A DNA stretch of 64,000 nt from JBFMHP01 sp040752855 (lineage in GTDB: Bacteria > Pseudomonadota > Gammaproteobacteria > RBG-16-57-12). This document shows positions 15,796 to 24,898 of this stretch, piece by piece. The notes beneath the pieces are model-generated. The model had not been told where the DNA came from and did no database searches. It was given only the letters and a program-made list of their open reading frames with translations. Within the stretch, counting starts at the first letter, position 1. Each line of letters opens with the position of its first letter. Position numbers and translations under genes: made by a program. The stretch covers positions 1 to 64,000 of the forward strand of contig JBFMHP010000007.1 in NCBI GenBank assembly GCA_040752855.1, written 5' to 3'.

Positions 15796-16053
15796 ATGGC
15801 CCATAAAAAAGCAGGTGGTAGTACACGCAACGGTCGCGACTCCATTGCCAAGCGCCTTGGCGTCAAGCGCTTCGGCGGTGAAATGGTCAGCGCAGGCAAC
15901 ATCCTGGTACGTCAACGCGGCACCAGCGTGCGTCCGGGCGTCAACGTAGGCATGGGCAGGGATCACACCCTCTTTGCCAAGGTCGATGGCCGCGTGGTGT
16001 TCGAAGTCAAAGGTCCGCAGAACCGCAAGACCGTCAGCGTAGTCGCTGCCTAA
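15796..16053 (+). CDS. rpmA: 50S ribosomal protein L27
   Basis: L27 reaches the peptidyl transferase centre with its N-terminal tail. The 85-residue product starts MAHKKAGGSTRNGRDSIAKR, typical of proteobacteria that keep the short tail without a cleaved extension. It lies 23 bases after rplU with an AAGAGG ribosome binding site and is followed by an intrinsic terminator. Confidence 0.97.
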   Translation: MAHKKAGGSTRNGRDSIAKRLGVKRFGGEMVSAGNILVRQRGTSVRPGVNVGMGRDHTLFAKVDGRVVFEVKGPQNRKTVSVVAA

Positions 16054-16080
16054 CACTGCGATTCTGCAGCAGTTCGTGAA

Positions 16081-16109
16081 AAGCCTCGCCAGTCTGGCGG
16101 GGCTTTTTT
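16081..16109 (+). terminator. Terminator after rpmA
   Basis: An 11-base stem (AAGCCTCGCCA at 16081-16091 with 16095-16105, one G-T pair) and a GTC loop run into a six-T tract. It ends the rplU-rpmA unit, and readthrough or a separate promoter would be needed for obgE. Confidence 0.85.
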
Positions 16110-16164
16110 GTTTACTTTACACTCCCAGGCAATACGGCCGTGCCACGGCAACGAAGGGTTAGTC

Positions 16165-17205
16165 ATGAAATTCGTCGATGAAGCGACAATCAGGGTTGAA
16201 GCCGGCAAGGGCGGCAATGGCTGCGCCAGTTTTCGCCGCGAAAAATTCATCCCCTTCGGCGGGCCCAACGGGGGTGACGGCGGCAAGGGTGGCAGCGTCT
16301 TCCTGGTGGCGGTCGAGGGGTTGAATACCCTGGTGGACTTCCGCCACACCCGCAGCTTCCGCGCGCAGAGCGGCGAGGGCGGTATGAGTCGCGAGATGTA
16401 TGGCAAGAGCGGCGATGATCTCTACATCAAGGTGCCGGTAGGGACCGTGGTCACCGATGTCGAGACCGACGAGGTGATCGGAGATCTGGACAAGGTGGAT
16501 GCCACGGTCTGCGTGGCCAAGGGCGGTCGCGGCGGCTTGGGCAACGTGCACTTCAAGAGCAGCACCAACCGGGCGCCGCGCCAGTTTACCCCGGGTGCGC
16601 CGGGCGAGGTGCGCGAGCTGCGGCTCGAACTGAAACTGCTGGCGGACGTGGGCCTGCTGGGTCTGCCGAACGCGGGCAAGTCGACCCTGATCCGCGCGGT
16701 GTCGGCGGCCCGCCCCAAGGTGGCGGATTATCCGTTCACCACGCTGCATCCCAACCTGGGCGTGGTGCGGATCGAGGAGTATCGCAGTTTCGTGATCGCC
16801 GATATCCCGGGATTGATCGAAGGGGCGGCGGAAGGGGCGGGTCTCGGGATTCGCTTCCTCAAGCATCTTTCGCGCACCGGCCTGTTGCTGCATATTGTTG
16901 ATGTGCTCCCGGTCGGTGAGGGGCGCGATCCGGTCGAGGATGTGCGGATCATCGAGCACGAAATGGAGAAATACAGTGCGGAGCTGGCCGGCAAGCCGCG
17001 CTGGCTTGTATTCAACAAGATCGATATGATTCCTGAGGGCGAGCGCACAGCCTTGGTGCAGGATATGTTGGCGCGGCTGGGTTGGCAGGGCCCGTGGTTT
17101 TCCGTGGCGGCGATCAGCGGCGAGGGCACTCGCGAGCTGACCTACCGCATCATGGAGTATCTCGAAGAACAACGACAGCAGAATCAATCCGAAGCGCATG
17201 AGTAG
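16165..17205 (+). CDS. obgE: GTPase ObgE/CgtA
   Basis: Obg is an essential GTPase involved in late assembly of the 50S subunit and linked to the stringent response. The 346-residue product has the glycine-rich Obg fold in about the first 158 residues, then the G domain with P-loop GLPNAGKS (166-173), DIPGLIEGA and NKID. The ATG at 16165 follows CGAAGGG. An in-frame ATG at 16108 lies in the terminator and is rejected. The end overlaps proB by eight bases. Confidence 0.96.
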   Translation: MKFVDEATIRVEAGKGGNGCASFRREKFIPFGGPNGGDGGKGGSVFLVAVEGLNTLVDFRHTRSFRAQSGEGGMSREMYGKSGDDLYIKVPVGTVVTDVETDEVIGDLDKVDATVCVAKGGRGGLGNVHFKSSTNRAPRQFTPGAPGEVRELRLELKLLADVGLLGLPNAGKSTLIRAVSAARPKVADYPFTTLHPNLGVVRIEEYRSFVIADIPGLIEGAAEGAGLGIRFLKHLSRTGLLLHIVDVLPVGEGRDPVEDVRIIEHEMEKYSAELAGKPRWLVFNKIDMIPEGERTALVQDMLARLGWQGPWFSVAAISGEGTRELTYRIMEYLEEQRQQNQSEAHE

Positions 17206-18322
17206 TCAACGTCAAGAACTGAGCCAGTCGCAGCGCTGGGTGGTGAAGATCGGTAGCGCACTGCTAACCAACGATGGGCGCGGCTTGGCCAGGGAGGCGA
17301 TGAAGGGGTGGGTATCCCAGATGGCGGAACTGCGCCGTCAGGGTGTGGAAGTGGTGCTGGTCTCCTCCGGGGCGGTCGCCGAGGGTATGATGCGCCTGGG
17401 CTGGAAGAAGCGGCCGGCAGCCTTGCATGAATTGCAGGCCGCGGCGGCGGTCGGGCAGATGGGCTTGGTTCAGGCCTACGAGCAGCTCTTTTTGCAGGAC
17501 GGGTTGCACACCGCACAGATCCTGCTCACCCATGACGATCTTTCGAATCGCAAGCGTTATCTGAATGCGCGCAGCACCCTGCGCACGTTGGTCGGGCTCG
17601 GCGTGGTGCCGGTCATCAACGAAAACGACACCGTGGCCACCGACGAGATCCGTTTCGGCGACAACGATACCCTGGCAGCGATGGTCGCCAATCTGATCGA
17701 GGCAGATCTGCTGGTGATCCTCACCGATCAACAGGGGATGTACACCAAGGATCCGCGTCAGCATTCTGATGCCGTCTTGATCAGCGAGGAGCGCGCCGAG
17801 AACAACGCGCTGCTCGCCATGGCCGGCGGCGGCGGGGTGCTGGGGCGCGGCGGCATGATCACCAAGGTGCGCGCGGCGCGTCTGGCGGCACGTTCCGGCG
17901 CGGCGACGTGGATCGTCTCCGGGCGCCTCGAGAATGTCTTGCAGCGCCTGCGTGCTGCAGAGCAAGTCGGTACACTGCTGCTGCCGTCCACCGTGCCGGT
18001 CACCGCGCGTAAGCAATGGTTGGCCGGGCAGCTGCAAAGCCGGGGACGGCTGACCATCGACGCGGGGGCGGTGCGGGTGTTGCGCGAATCAGGCCGCAGC
18101 TTGCTGCCGGTCGGCGTCAAACATGTGGAAGGACGCTTTCAGCGCGGCGAGCTGGTCACCTGCGTGGATGAAAACGGCGAGGAAGTCGCCAAGGGGCTGG
18201 TCAACTACAGTGCGGAAGAGGCTCAGGTCATCATGGGGCGCTCCACCGACAAGATCGGGGAGCTGCTGGGCTATATCGACGAGCCTGAGCTGATCCATCG
18301 CGATAATCTGATCCTGCTGTAA
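17198..18322 (+). CDS. proB: Glutamate 5-kinase
   Basis: ProB phosphorylates glutamate in the first step of proline synthesis. The 374-residue product has an amino acid kinase domain (about 10-255, with VVKIGSALLTNDG near the start and NENDTVATDEIRFGDNDTL) and a C-terminal PUA domain (about 280-360). Full-length enzymes in proteobacteria are 367-375 residues. The start overlaps the obgE stop (ATGAGTAG), so translation is coupled. proA is not in the window. Confidence 0.95.
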   Translation: MSSQRQELSQSQRWVVKIGSALLTNDGRGLAREAMKGWVSQMAELRRQGVEVVLVSSGAVAEGMMRLGWKKRPAALHELQAAAAVGQMGLVQAYEQLFLQDGLHTAQILLTHDDLSNRKRYLNARSTLRTLVGLGVVPVINENDTVATDEIRFGDNDTLAAMVANLIEADLLVILTDQQGMYTKDPRQHSDAVLISEERAENNALLAMAGGGGVLGRGGMITKVRAARLAARSGAATWIVSGRLENVLQRLRAAEQVGTLLLPSTVPVTARKQWLAGQLQSRGRLTIDAGAVRVLRESGRSLLPVGVKHVEGRFQRGELVTCVDENGEEVAKGLVNYSAEEAQVIMGRSTDKIGELLGYIDEPELIHRDNLILL

Positions 18323-18336
18323 AAGCAGCAAACAAT

Positions 18337-18365
18337 AAAAAAGCCGGTCGATGACCGGCTTTTTT
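18337..18365. terminator. Bidirectional terminator between proB and rpsT
   Basis: A perfect 13-base stem pairs 18337-18349 with 18353-18365 around a GAT loop. The stem contains six A bases on one side and six T bases on the other, so it works as a terminator in both directions for the convergent genes. Confidence 0.9.
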
Positions 18366-18385
18366 GTGTGCCTTGAAGGTGTGGC

Positions 18386-18655
18386 TTAGGCGGCCTGAGC
18401 AGCCTTCAGACGTGCGTTCAGGCGGCTCTTGTGACGTGCGGCCTTGTTGGCGCTGATGATGCCCTTGCGAGCCATCTTGTCCAGGGTCGGCACGGCGGTC
18501 TTGTAGCTGGCTTCGGCAGCGGCCTTGTCGCCGGCTTCCAGGGCTTTGACCACCTTCTTCACGGCGGTGCGCATATCGTTGCGCATGGGTGCGTTGTGCT
18601 CACGACGCTTTTCTGCCTGGCGGGCACGCTTCTTTGCTTGTGCGGTATTGGCCAA
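18386..18655 (-). CDS. rpsT: 30S ribosomal protein S20
   Basis: S20 is a three-helix protein binding the 5' and 3' minor domains of 16S rRNA. The 89-residue product starts MANTAQAKKRARQAEKRREHN and is rich in lysine, arginine and alanine, as expected. A TAGGAG ribosome binding site precedes the ATG. It is single and divergent from murJ. Confidence 0.97.
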   Translation of the reverse strand: MANTAQAKKRARQAEKRREHNAPMRNDMRTAVKKVVKALEAGDKAAAEASYKTAVPTLDKMARKGIISANKAARHKSRLNARLKAAQAA

Positions 18656-18702
18656 GGTGTTTACTCCTATGAATACTTGAATCGACCAGTTCGAGGCCGG
18701 CT

Positions 18703-18731
18703 AATATGCGTTTTTTTTTCGTCTTTGTCAA
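18703..18731 (-). promoter_or_regulatory. rpsT promoter
   Basis: On the minus strand, a perfect TTGACA (18726-18731), a 17-base A-rich spacer and CATATT (18703-18708) precede rpsT by about 48 bases. The nine-A run in the spacer is conspicuous. Confidence 0.6.
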
Positions 18732-18751
18732 TGCTGGGGCGGGAATTTTGC

Positions 18752-18760
18752 TGGTATCAT
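18752..18760 (+). promoter_or_regulatory. Extended -10 element upstream of murJ
   Basis: TGGTATCAT (18752-18760) fits an extended -10 box. No good -35 is seen at 17 bases. Transcription would begin near 18767, leaving a short leader with AAAGGA (18782-18787) before the GTG start of murJ. Confidence 0.4.
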
Positions 18761-18794
18761 GGGCGACTTTTTCCGGGAGTGAAAGGACGAGCCG

Positions 18795-20363
18795 GTGAGC
18801 GCGCGATTATTGAAGTCTTCTGCCGTGTTTGGCGGCATGACGCTGATCTCGCGTATCCTGGGCCTGGTGCGGGATATAGTGATCGCCCGCTTCTTCGCGG
18901 TGGGCGGGGCGACCGATGCCTTTTTCGTCGCGTTCAAGATCCCGAATTTCTTCCGCCGCCTGTTCGCCGAGGGGGCGTTTTCCCAGGCCTTCGTGCCGGT
19001 GCTGTCCGAATACCGCGAGAAGCGCGGGACGGAGGCGGTGCGCGCCTTGATCGAGCGCACGGCGGGCACGCTCGGGCTGATCCTGCTCGCGATAAGCGCC
19101 CTCGGCATGCTGCTGGCCCCGTTACTGGTGATGGTGTTCGCGCCGGGGTTCATCGACGAACCGACTACCTACGATCTGACCACCCAACTGCTGCGGATCA
19201 CCTTTCCCTACATCCTGTTTATTTCGTTGGTGGCGCTGGCCGGGGGAGTGCTCAATACCTACGGCCGCTTCGGTGTGCCGGCCTTCACGCCGGTATTTTT
19301 GAATCTTTCCTTGATCGCCGCCGCCATCTGGGTGGCGCCGCAGATGGACGAGCCGGTGACCGCGTTGGCCTGGGGCGTGCTGATCGCCGGGGTGGCACAG
19401 CTTGCCTTTCAGCTGCCGTTTCTTGCCCGGCTCGGATTGCTGCCGCGGCCGCGCTGGGGTGCGCGTGACGAAGGCGTGCGGCGCATCATGATCTTGATGC
19501 TGCCGGCGCTTTTTGCCGTGTCGGTGGTGCAGATCAATCTCCTGCTCGATACCGTCATCGCCTCGTTTCTCGCCCCCGGCAGCGTCTCGTGGCTGTATTA
19601 TTCCGACCGGCTGGTGGAGTTTCCGATGGGGGTTTTCGGCATTGCGCTGGCCACGGTGATCCTGCCGAGCCTTTCGCAAAACCATGCCCAGTCCGACCCC
19701 AACGCCTTCGCCCGCACCCTGGATTGGGGGCTGCGCTGGGTGATGGTGATTGGGGTACCCGCCACCCTCGGTTTGTTATTTCTTTCCGGGCCGCTGCTCG
19801 CGACCTTGTTCCAGTATGGCGAATTCGGTACGTGGGACTTGCAGATGGCGCGCCTGAGCCTGATGGCCTACTCCGTCGGTTTGCTGGGTTTCATTTTGGT
19901 GAAGGTGCTGGTGCCGGGATTTTTTGCCCGCCAGGACACGCGCACGCCGGTGCGTGTCGCGGTGATCGCGATGCTCGCCAATCTGGTGCTCAACGTGGCG
20001 TTCGTGCTGCCCATGCAGTGGTGGGATATCCCGGGGGCGCATGCCGGGTTGGCGCTAGCGACCTCGCTCGCGTCATTCATCAATGCGGGATTGCTGTTCC
20101 ATCTGCTGCGCAAGCAGGGGGTCTTTCGCGCCGCGCCCGGCTGGGGCCGGCTCAGCCTGCAGATATCGGCGGGCGTGGCGGCGATGAGTCTGCTGCTTAT
20201 CTTCGGCTTGCAGGACCTGGCGCAATGGTCGCAGTGGTCCTCGGGCACGCGTGCGGCGTGGCTGCTGTTCTGGGTGGCCGCCGGCATGGCGGTGTACGCA
20301 GGGGTGTTGCTGCTTACCGGCCTCAAGTCGCGCGATGTGTTGATCAATCCGGAAAAGAAATAG
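18795..20363 (+). CDS. murJ: Lipid II flippase MurJ
   Basis: MurJ moves lipid II across the inner membrane for peptidoglycan synthesis. The 522-residue product has about 14 hydrophobic helices of the MOP exporter superfamily and starts LLKSSAVFGGMTLISRILGL, with RDIVIARFFAVGGATDAFFVAFKIPN cut here to say that this region (about residues 25-50) is the usual MurJ signature. The GTG start is preceded by AAAGGA. ribF follows after 72 bases, a common pairing. Confidence 0.94.
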   Translation: MSARLLKSSAVFGGMTLISRILGLVRDIVIARFFAVGGATDAFFVAFKIPNFFRRLFAEGAFSQAFVPVLSEYREKRGTEAVRALIERTAGTLGLILLAISALGMLLAPLLVMVFAPGFIDEPTTYDLTTQLLRITFPYILFISLVALAGGVLNTYGRFGVPAFTPVFLNLSLIAAAIWVAPQMDEPVTALAWGVLIAGVAQLAFQLPFLARLGLLPRPRWGARDEGVRRIMILMLPALFAVSVVQINLLLDTVIASFLAPGSVSWLYYSDRLVEFPMGVFGIALATVILPSLSQNHAQSDPNAFARTLDWGLRWVMVIGVPATLGLLFLSGPLLATLFQYGEFGTWDLQMARLSLMAYSVGLLGFILVKVLVPGFFARQDTRTPVRVAVIAMLANLVLNVAFVLPMQWWDIPGAHAGLALATSLASFINAGLLFHLLRKQGVFRAAPGWGRLSLQISAGVAAMSLLLIFGLQDLAQWSQWSSGTRAAWLLFWVAAGMAVYAGVLLLTGLKSRDVLINPEKK

Positions 20364-20435
20364 GCACTTAGGTCCGGAGCGCCTAAGCTGATATACTGTT
20401 CGGCCTTGGCTCTGAAGATAACGTGCCCCTCGTCC

Positions 20436-21377
20436 ATGGAATTGATCCGCGGCCTCCATAACCTGCGTCCCGCCCATCGTGGCTGTGTGCTGACCATCGG
20501 TAATTTCGATGGCGTGCATCTGGGGCATCAGGCGGTGTTGGGCCGGCTCGCGGAGAAGGCCGATGCGCTGGGCGTGCCGACTACGGTGATGATCTTCGAG
20601 CCGCAGCCGCAGGAATTTTTCGCCCCCGAGTCGGCCCCGCCACGGCTGACGCGGTTGCGCGAGAAGCTGCTGGCCTTGCGCCGCTACTCGGTCGACCGGG
20701 TCATGTGCGTGCGCTTTGACAAGAAATTCGCGGCCATGCCAGCGCAGGCGTTCATCGAGTCGATCGTGGTGGACAAGCTCGGCGTGCGCTACCTGGTGGT
20801 CGGCGATGACTTTCGCTTCGGCCATCGGCGCCAGGGCGATTTCGCCATGCTGCAACAGGCCGGTGAGCGCCACGGGTTTGAAGTGGTGAACATGCACACC
20901 TTCGTGCTTGGAGAACATCGCGTGAGCAGCACGCGGGTGCGCGATGCCTTGATGGCAGGCGATTTGGCGCAGGCCGAGAGTTTGCTGGGGCGGCGGTATC
21001 GCCTGGTCGGGCGCGTAGCGCATGGCGACAAACGCGGCCGTCAGTTGGGGTTCCCGACCGCGAACATCCATCTGCATCGCGTGAGTTCCCCGGTGCAAGG
21101 CGTGTTCGCGGTGGAGCTGTTTGGTATCGAAGGTGAGCCGGTGCCGGGCGTGGCCAATGTCGGCACGCGGCCCACGGTCGATGGCCGCCGCTGCCTGCTG
21201 GAGGTGCATCTGCTCGATTTTTCCGGCGATATCTATGGCGCCTATGTGCAGGTGGATTTTCTGCGTAAGATCCGCGCCGAGCAGCGCTTCGCCTCGGTGC
21301 AGGAATTGAAGGCGCAGATCGACCAGGACGTGCTGGTTGCGCGCGAGTTTTTCCGCCAGCGCACGGCAATAACGTAG
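20436..21377 (+). CDS. ribF: Bifunctional riboflavin kinase/FAD synthetase
   Basis: RibF makes FMN from riboflavin and then FAD. The N-terminal adenylyltransferase domain has GNFDGVHLGH (22-31), and the C-terminal flavokinase domain has KRGRQLGFPTANI (about 191-203). The start MELIRGLHNLRP gives 313 residues, the E. coli length, so the in-frame ATG at 20406 is rejected. The TAG stop lies inside the first arm of a REP-like repeat that begins at 21374. No FMN riboswitch was seen upstream. Confidence 0.95.
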   Translation: MELIRGLHNLRPAHRGCVLTIGNFDGVHLGHQAVLGRLAEKADALGVPTTVMIFEPQPQEFFAPESAPPRLTRLREKLLALRRYSVDRVMCVRFDKKFAAMPAQAFIESIVVDKLGVRYLVVGDDFRFGHRRQGDFAMLQQAGERHGFEVVNMHTFVLGEHRVSSTRVRDALMAGDLAQAESLLGRRYRLVGRVAHGDKRGRQLGFPTANIHLHRVSSPVQGVFAVELFGIEGEPVPGVANVGTRPTVDGRRCLLEVHLLDFSGDIYGAYVQVDFLRKIRAEQRFASVQELKAQIDQDVLVAREFFRQRTAIT

Positions 21378-21447
21378 GAGCGAGCCCTGCTCGCGATGGG
21401 CGCTCGAATGTGCCCAACCGTTGTTCGCGAGCAGGGCTCGCCCCTAC
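21374..21447. repeat. REP-like inverted repeat pair between ribF and ileS
   Basis: A 23-base arm at 21374-21396, starting GTAGGAGCGAGCCCTGCTCG, is repeated as its reverse complement at 21425-21447 with one mismatch. Each arm is itself a hairpin (CGAGC...GCTCG). The sequence closely resembles GTAGGAGCGAGC-type REP elements known from Pseudomonas and other gammaproteobacteria. The pair is arranged like a bacterial interspersed mosaic element and overlaps the ribF stop codon. Confidence 0.85.
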
Positions 21448-21498
21448 CTATATTTAGGTCAGAAGAATAGCAACAAGCGTTAACAAAGAGAGACATCA

Positions 21499-24333
21499 GT
21501 GAGCGATTACAAACACACCTTGAATTTGCCCGAAACGAAATTCGAGATGCGCGGCAATCTGCCCGCCCGCGAGCCGGAGTTCATCCGCCGCTGGGCCGAA
21601 CAGGGCCTGTATGCCAAGCAGCGCCAGCACGCCAAGGGCAAGACGAAATTCATCCTGCACGACGGCCCGCCCTACGCCAACGGCGACATCCACATCGGCC
21701 ACGCGGTGAACAAGGTGTTGAAGGACATCATCGTAAAATCCAAGTCGCTGAGCGGTTTCGACGCCCCGTATGTGCCGGGCTGGGACTGCCACGGGCTGCC
21801 GATCGAGCTGATGGTCGAGAAGACCGTCGGCAAGGCCGGGGTGAAGGTGTCGCCGAAGGAATTCCGCGCCGCTTGCCGTGACTATGCGGCCAAGCAGGTC
21901 GACGGCCAGCGCGAGGACTTCAAGCGCCTGGGCGTGTTCGGCGACTGGGATCATCCGTATCTGACCATGAACTATCAGTTCGAGGCCGATATCATCCGCA
22001 GCCTCGGACGCATCATCGCCAACGGCCATCTGCATCAGGGCGTGAAACCGGTGCACTGGTGCGTGGATTGTGGTTCGGCGCTGGCCGAGGCCGAGGTCGA
22101 GTACGAAGACAAGACCTCGCCGGCGATCGATGTGCGCTTCTCCGCCGTCGATGATGCCGATTTTCTCGGCCGCCTCAATCATGCCGAAGGACACAGTGGC
22201 AGCGGCCCGATCTCCGTGGTGATCTGGACTACGACGCCGTGGACACTGCCTGCCAACCAGGCGGTCGCACTCCATCCCGAATTGGAATACGCATTGGTGC
22301 AATGCGAGACCGAACACGGCCCCGAACGCCTGCTGGTAGCCGAGGCCCTGCTGAAAACGGTGATGGCGCGCTACGGCATCGAGCAATACCGCGTGGCGGC
22401 CTACGGCACGGGCAGCGATCTGGAAGGCGTGAAGCTCGCCCATCCATTCTATAAGCGCGAAGTGCCGGTGATCCTCGGCGAGCACGTGACCACCGAGTCC
22501 GGCACCGGCGCGGTGCATACCGCCCCGGGTCACGGTCAGGATGACTATGTCGTGGGCGCACGCTATGGCCTGGAGGTCGACAACCCGGTCGGCGGCGACG
22601 GCAAATTCCTGGAAGGCACCGAGTTCTTCGCCGGCCAGCACGTTTTTAAGGCCAACGACGCCGTGCTCGAAGTGCTCAAGGCTAAGGGCAAGCTGGTGCA
22701 CGCCGCTGCGCTGCGCCACAGCTATCCGCATTGTTGGCGCCACAAGACGCCGATCATCTTCCGCGCGACGCCGCAGTGGTTCATCAGCATGGAACAAAAC
22801 GATCTGCGTGCGACTGCGCAAGCCGAAATCAAAAAGACCCAATGGGTCCCCACCTGGGGCCAGGCGCGCATCGAGGGCATGGTGGAGAACCGCCCCGACT
22901 GGTGTATCTCGCGCCAGCGCACCTGGGGCGTGCCGATTGCGCTGTTCGTGCACAAGCAGAGCGGTGCGCTGCATCCCGACACCGCTGAATTGATCGAGGC
23001 GGTCGCCCAGCGCGTTGAACGCAGCGGCATCGATGCGTGGTTCGATCTCGATGCCTACGAACTGCTCGGCGATGAGTCCGATGATTATGTGAAGATCAAT
23101 GACACGCTCGATGTCTGGTTCGACTCCGGCGTCACACACGCCGGGGTGCTGGAGCGCCGCGCGGAACTGGCCTATCCGGCCGATCTGTATCTGGAGGGCT
23201 CGGATCAGCATCGCGGCTGGTTCCAGTCATCACTGCTCGCCAGCGTGGCGATGCGCTCTAGCGCGCCGTACAAACAGGTGCTCACCCACGGCTTCACCGT
23301 TGATGCCAAGGGACAGAAGATGTCGAAGTCCAAGGGCAACGTGGTGGCGCCGCAGAAGGTGGTCAACAGCCTGGGTGCGGACATCCTGCGTCTGTGGGTG
23401 GCGGCGACCGATTACCGCGGCGAGATGACCGTCTCCGACGAGATCCTAAAGCGCACCGCCGATGCCTATCGCCGCATCCGCAACACCGCGCGCTTCCTGC
23501 TCGCCAACTTGAACGGCTTCGATCCCGCGCGCGACATGATCGCCCCTGGCGAGATGGTCGCGCTCGACCGCTGGGCGGTGCGCCGCGCCGCGCAGTTGCA
23601 GGAAGAGATCCTGAGCGCCTACGAGCGTTACGAATTCCACCTGATCTATCAGAAGGTGCACAACTTCTGCTCGGTCGACCTGGGTTCGTTTTACCTCGAC
23701 GTTATCAAGGACCGCCAGTACACCAGTAAGGCCGACGGCCACGCGCGCCGCTCCTGTCAGAGTGCGCTGTATCACATCGTCGAGGCCTTCGCGCGCTGGA
23801 TCGCGCCGATCCTGAGTTTCACCGCCGAGGATATCTGGCCGCACATCCCCGGCAAGCGCGGCGAGAGCGTGTTCCTCGAGACCTGGTACGCGCTGCCCGA
23901 GTGTGGCGCGCAAGAGGCGATGAACGATGCCTTCTGGGCGCAGGTGCTCGAGGTGCGCGAGGCAGTGGCCAAGGAGCTGGAGCGTTTGCGCGTGGCCGGC
24001 GGCATTGGTGCATCGCTCGATGCGGAGGTCGATCTGTACTGCGGGCGCGAACTGCATGATCGGTTGAAGAAACTCGATGACGAGCTGCGCTTTGCGTTGA
24101 TCACCTCCTATGCGCGCGTGCACCTGCTGCAAACGCCGCCGGAGAACGCCGTGCACTTCACGCTGGAGAACAACGACGAACTGTGGGTGCAGGTTGCGCC
24201 CTCGGCGCACCGGAAATGCGTGCGCTGTTGGCATCTGCGCGAGGATGTCGGCACGCACGCTGAGCATCCCGAGTTATGCGGGCGTTGCGTGGAGAACGTG
24301 ACCGGCAGCGGGGAAGTACGCCATCATGCTTAA
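21499..24333 (+). CDS. ileS: Isoleucyl-tRNA synthetase
   Basis: A class I synthetase that charges tRNA-Ile and edits valine. The 944-residue product has HIGH at 65-68 and KMSKS at 607-611. The CP1 editing domain lies between them, and a C-terminal zinc-binding segment has CVRCW and CGRC pairs. Length fits the bacterial type (938 in E. coli). The start is GTG, preceded by AAAGAGAG. It overlaps lspA by eight bases in the conserved ileS-lspA-ispH order. Confidence 0.97.
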   Translation: MSDYKHTLNLPETKFEMRGNLPAREPEFIRRWAEQGLYAKQRQHAKGKTKFILHDGPPYANGDIHIGHAVNKVLKDIIVKSKSLSGFDAPYVPGWDCHGLPIELMVEKTVGKAGVKVSPKEFRAACRDYAAKQVDGQREDFKRLGVFGDWDHPYLTMNYQFEADIIRSLGRIIANGHLHQGVKPVHWCVDCGSALAEAEVEYEDKTSPAIDVRFSAVDDADFLGRLNHAEGHSGSGPISVVIWTTTPWTLPANQAVALHPELEYALVQCETEHGPERLLVAEALLKTVMARYGIEQYRVAAYGTGSDLEGVKLAHPFYKREVPVILGEHVTTESGTGAVHTAPGHGQDDYVVGARYGLEVDNPVGGDGKFLEGTEFFAGQHVFKANDAVLEVLKAKGKLVHAAALRHSYPHCWRHKTPIIFRATPQWFISMEQNDLRATAQAEIKKTQWVPTWGQARIEGMVENRPDWCISRQRTWGVPIALFVHKQSGALHPDTAELIEAVAQRVERSGIDAWFDLDAYELLGDESDDYVKINDTLDVWFDSGVTHAGVLERRAELAYPADLYLEGSDQHRGWFQSSLLASVAMRSSAPYKQVLTHGFTVDAKGQKMSKSKGNVVAPQKVVNSLGADILRLWVAATDYRGEMTVSDEILKRTADAYRRIRNTARFLLANLNGFDPARDMIAPGEMVALDRWAVRRAAQLQEEILSAYERYEFHLIYQKVHNFCSVDLGSFYLDVIKDRQYTSKADGHARRSCQSALYHIVEAFARWIAPILSFTAEDIWPHIPGKRGESVFLETWYALPECGAQEAMNDAFWAQVLEVREAVAKELERLRVAGGIGASLDAEVDLYCGRELHDRLKKLDDELRFALITSYARVHLLQTPPENAVHFTLENNDELWVQVAPSAHRKCVRCWHLREDVGTHAEHPELCGRCVENVTGSGEVRHHA

Positions 24334-24793
24334 ATGGTTATGGGTAAGCGCGGTTGTGATCGTGCTCGATCAGTTGACCAAACTATGGGCATCGTCGAGC
24401 TTGGAGTTATACGAGACGATTCCTGTGATGCCGCTGTTCAACATCACCTTGGCGCATAACACTGGCGCGGCGTTCAGCTTCCTGGCCCAGGCCGGTGGCT
24501 GGCAGCGCTGGTTCTTCACCGGCATTGCCGTCGCCGTGAGTATCGCCATCGTGATCTGGCTGCGTCGCCTGCCGAGCAGCGAACGTCTGGAAGCCGCCGC
24601 GCTGGCCTTGATCCTGGGCGGGGCCATCGGCAATGTCGTGGACCGCATCGCGCATGGCTATGTGGTGGACTTCATCGATGTCTATTATGGAAACTATCAC
24701 TGGCCGGCCTTCAATATCGCCGATTCCGCGATCACCATCGGCGCGGTGTTGTTGATCTGGCACAGCCTGTTTGGCCATCGCGCGAAAAAGTAA
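24326..24793 (+). CDS. lspA: Lipoprotein signal peptidase
   Basis: LspA is an inner-membrane aspartyl protease that removes signal peptides from prolipoproteins. The 155-residue product has four membrane helices and the catalytic aspartates D115 (YVVDFI) and D133 (FNIADSAI). Conserved NTGAAFSF and GGAIGNVVDR are also present. It is translationally coupled to ileS. Its substrates would include the four lipoproteins at 55541-59078. Confidence 0.96.
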   Translation: MLKWLWVSAVVIVLDQLTKLWASSSLELYETIPVMPLFNITLAHNTGAAFSFLAQAGGWQRWFFTGIAVAVSIAIVIWLRRLPSSERLEAAALALILGGAIGNVVDRIAHGYVVDFIDVYYGNYHWPAFNIADSAITIGAVLLIWHSLFGHRAKK

Positions 24794-24795
24794 AT

Positions 24796-24883
24796 GTAGG
24801 TTGGGTGAAGCGCAGCGTAACCCAACATTCAATTGTACATATGTTAAATCTTGTTGGGTTACGCTGCGCTTCACCCAACCTAC
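24796..24883. repeat. Perfect 32-base inverted repeat between lspA and ispH
   Basis: The 32 bases at 24796-24827 (starting GTAGGTTGGGTGAAGCGCAG) reappear as an exact reverse complement at 24852-24883, separated by 24 AT-rich bases. The pair begins two bases after the lspA stop and ends 15 bases before the ispH start. It resembles GTAGGTTGGGT-type repeats found in many proteobacterial genomes. As RNA it would form a very stable stem within the ileS-lspA-ispH transcript. Confidence 0.85.
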
Positions 24884-24898
24884 GGAGAGTTGCTGATC

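Noticed and set aside
20364..20435. FMN riboswitch before ribF
   Set aside because: Only 72 bases lie here, with a small CTTAGG/CCTAAG hairpin and no RFN-like conserved elements.
21496..23211. 571-codon minus-strand frame opposite ileS
   Set aside because: It is antisense shadow of a well-conserved gene, with no start signal.
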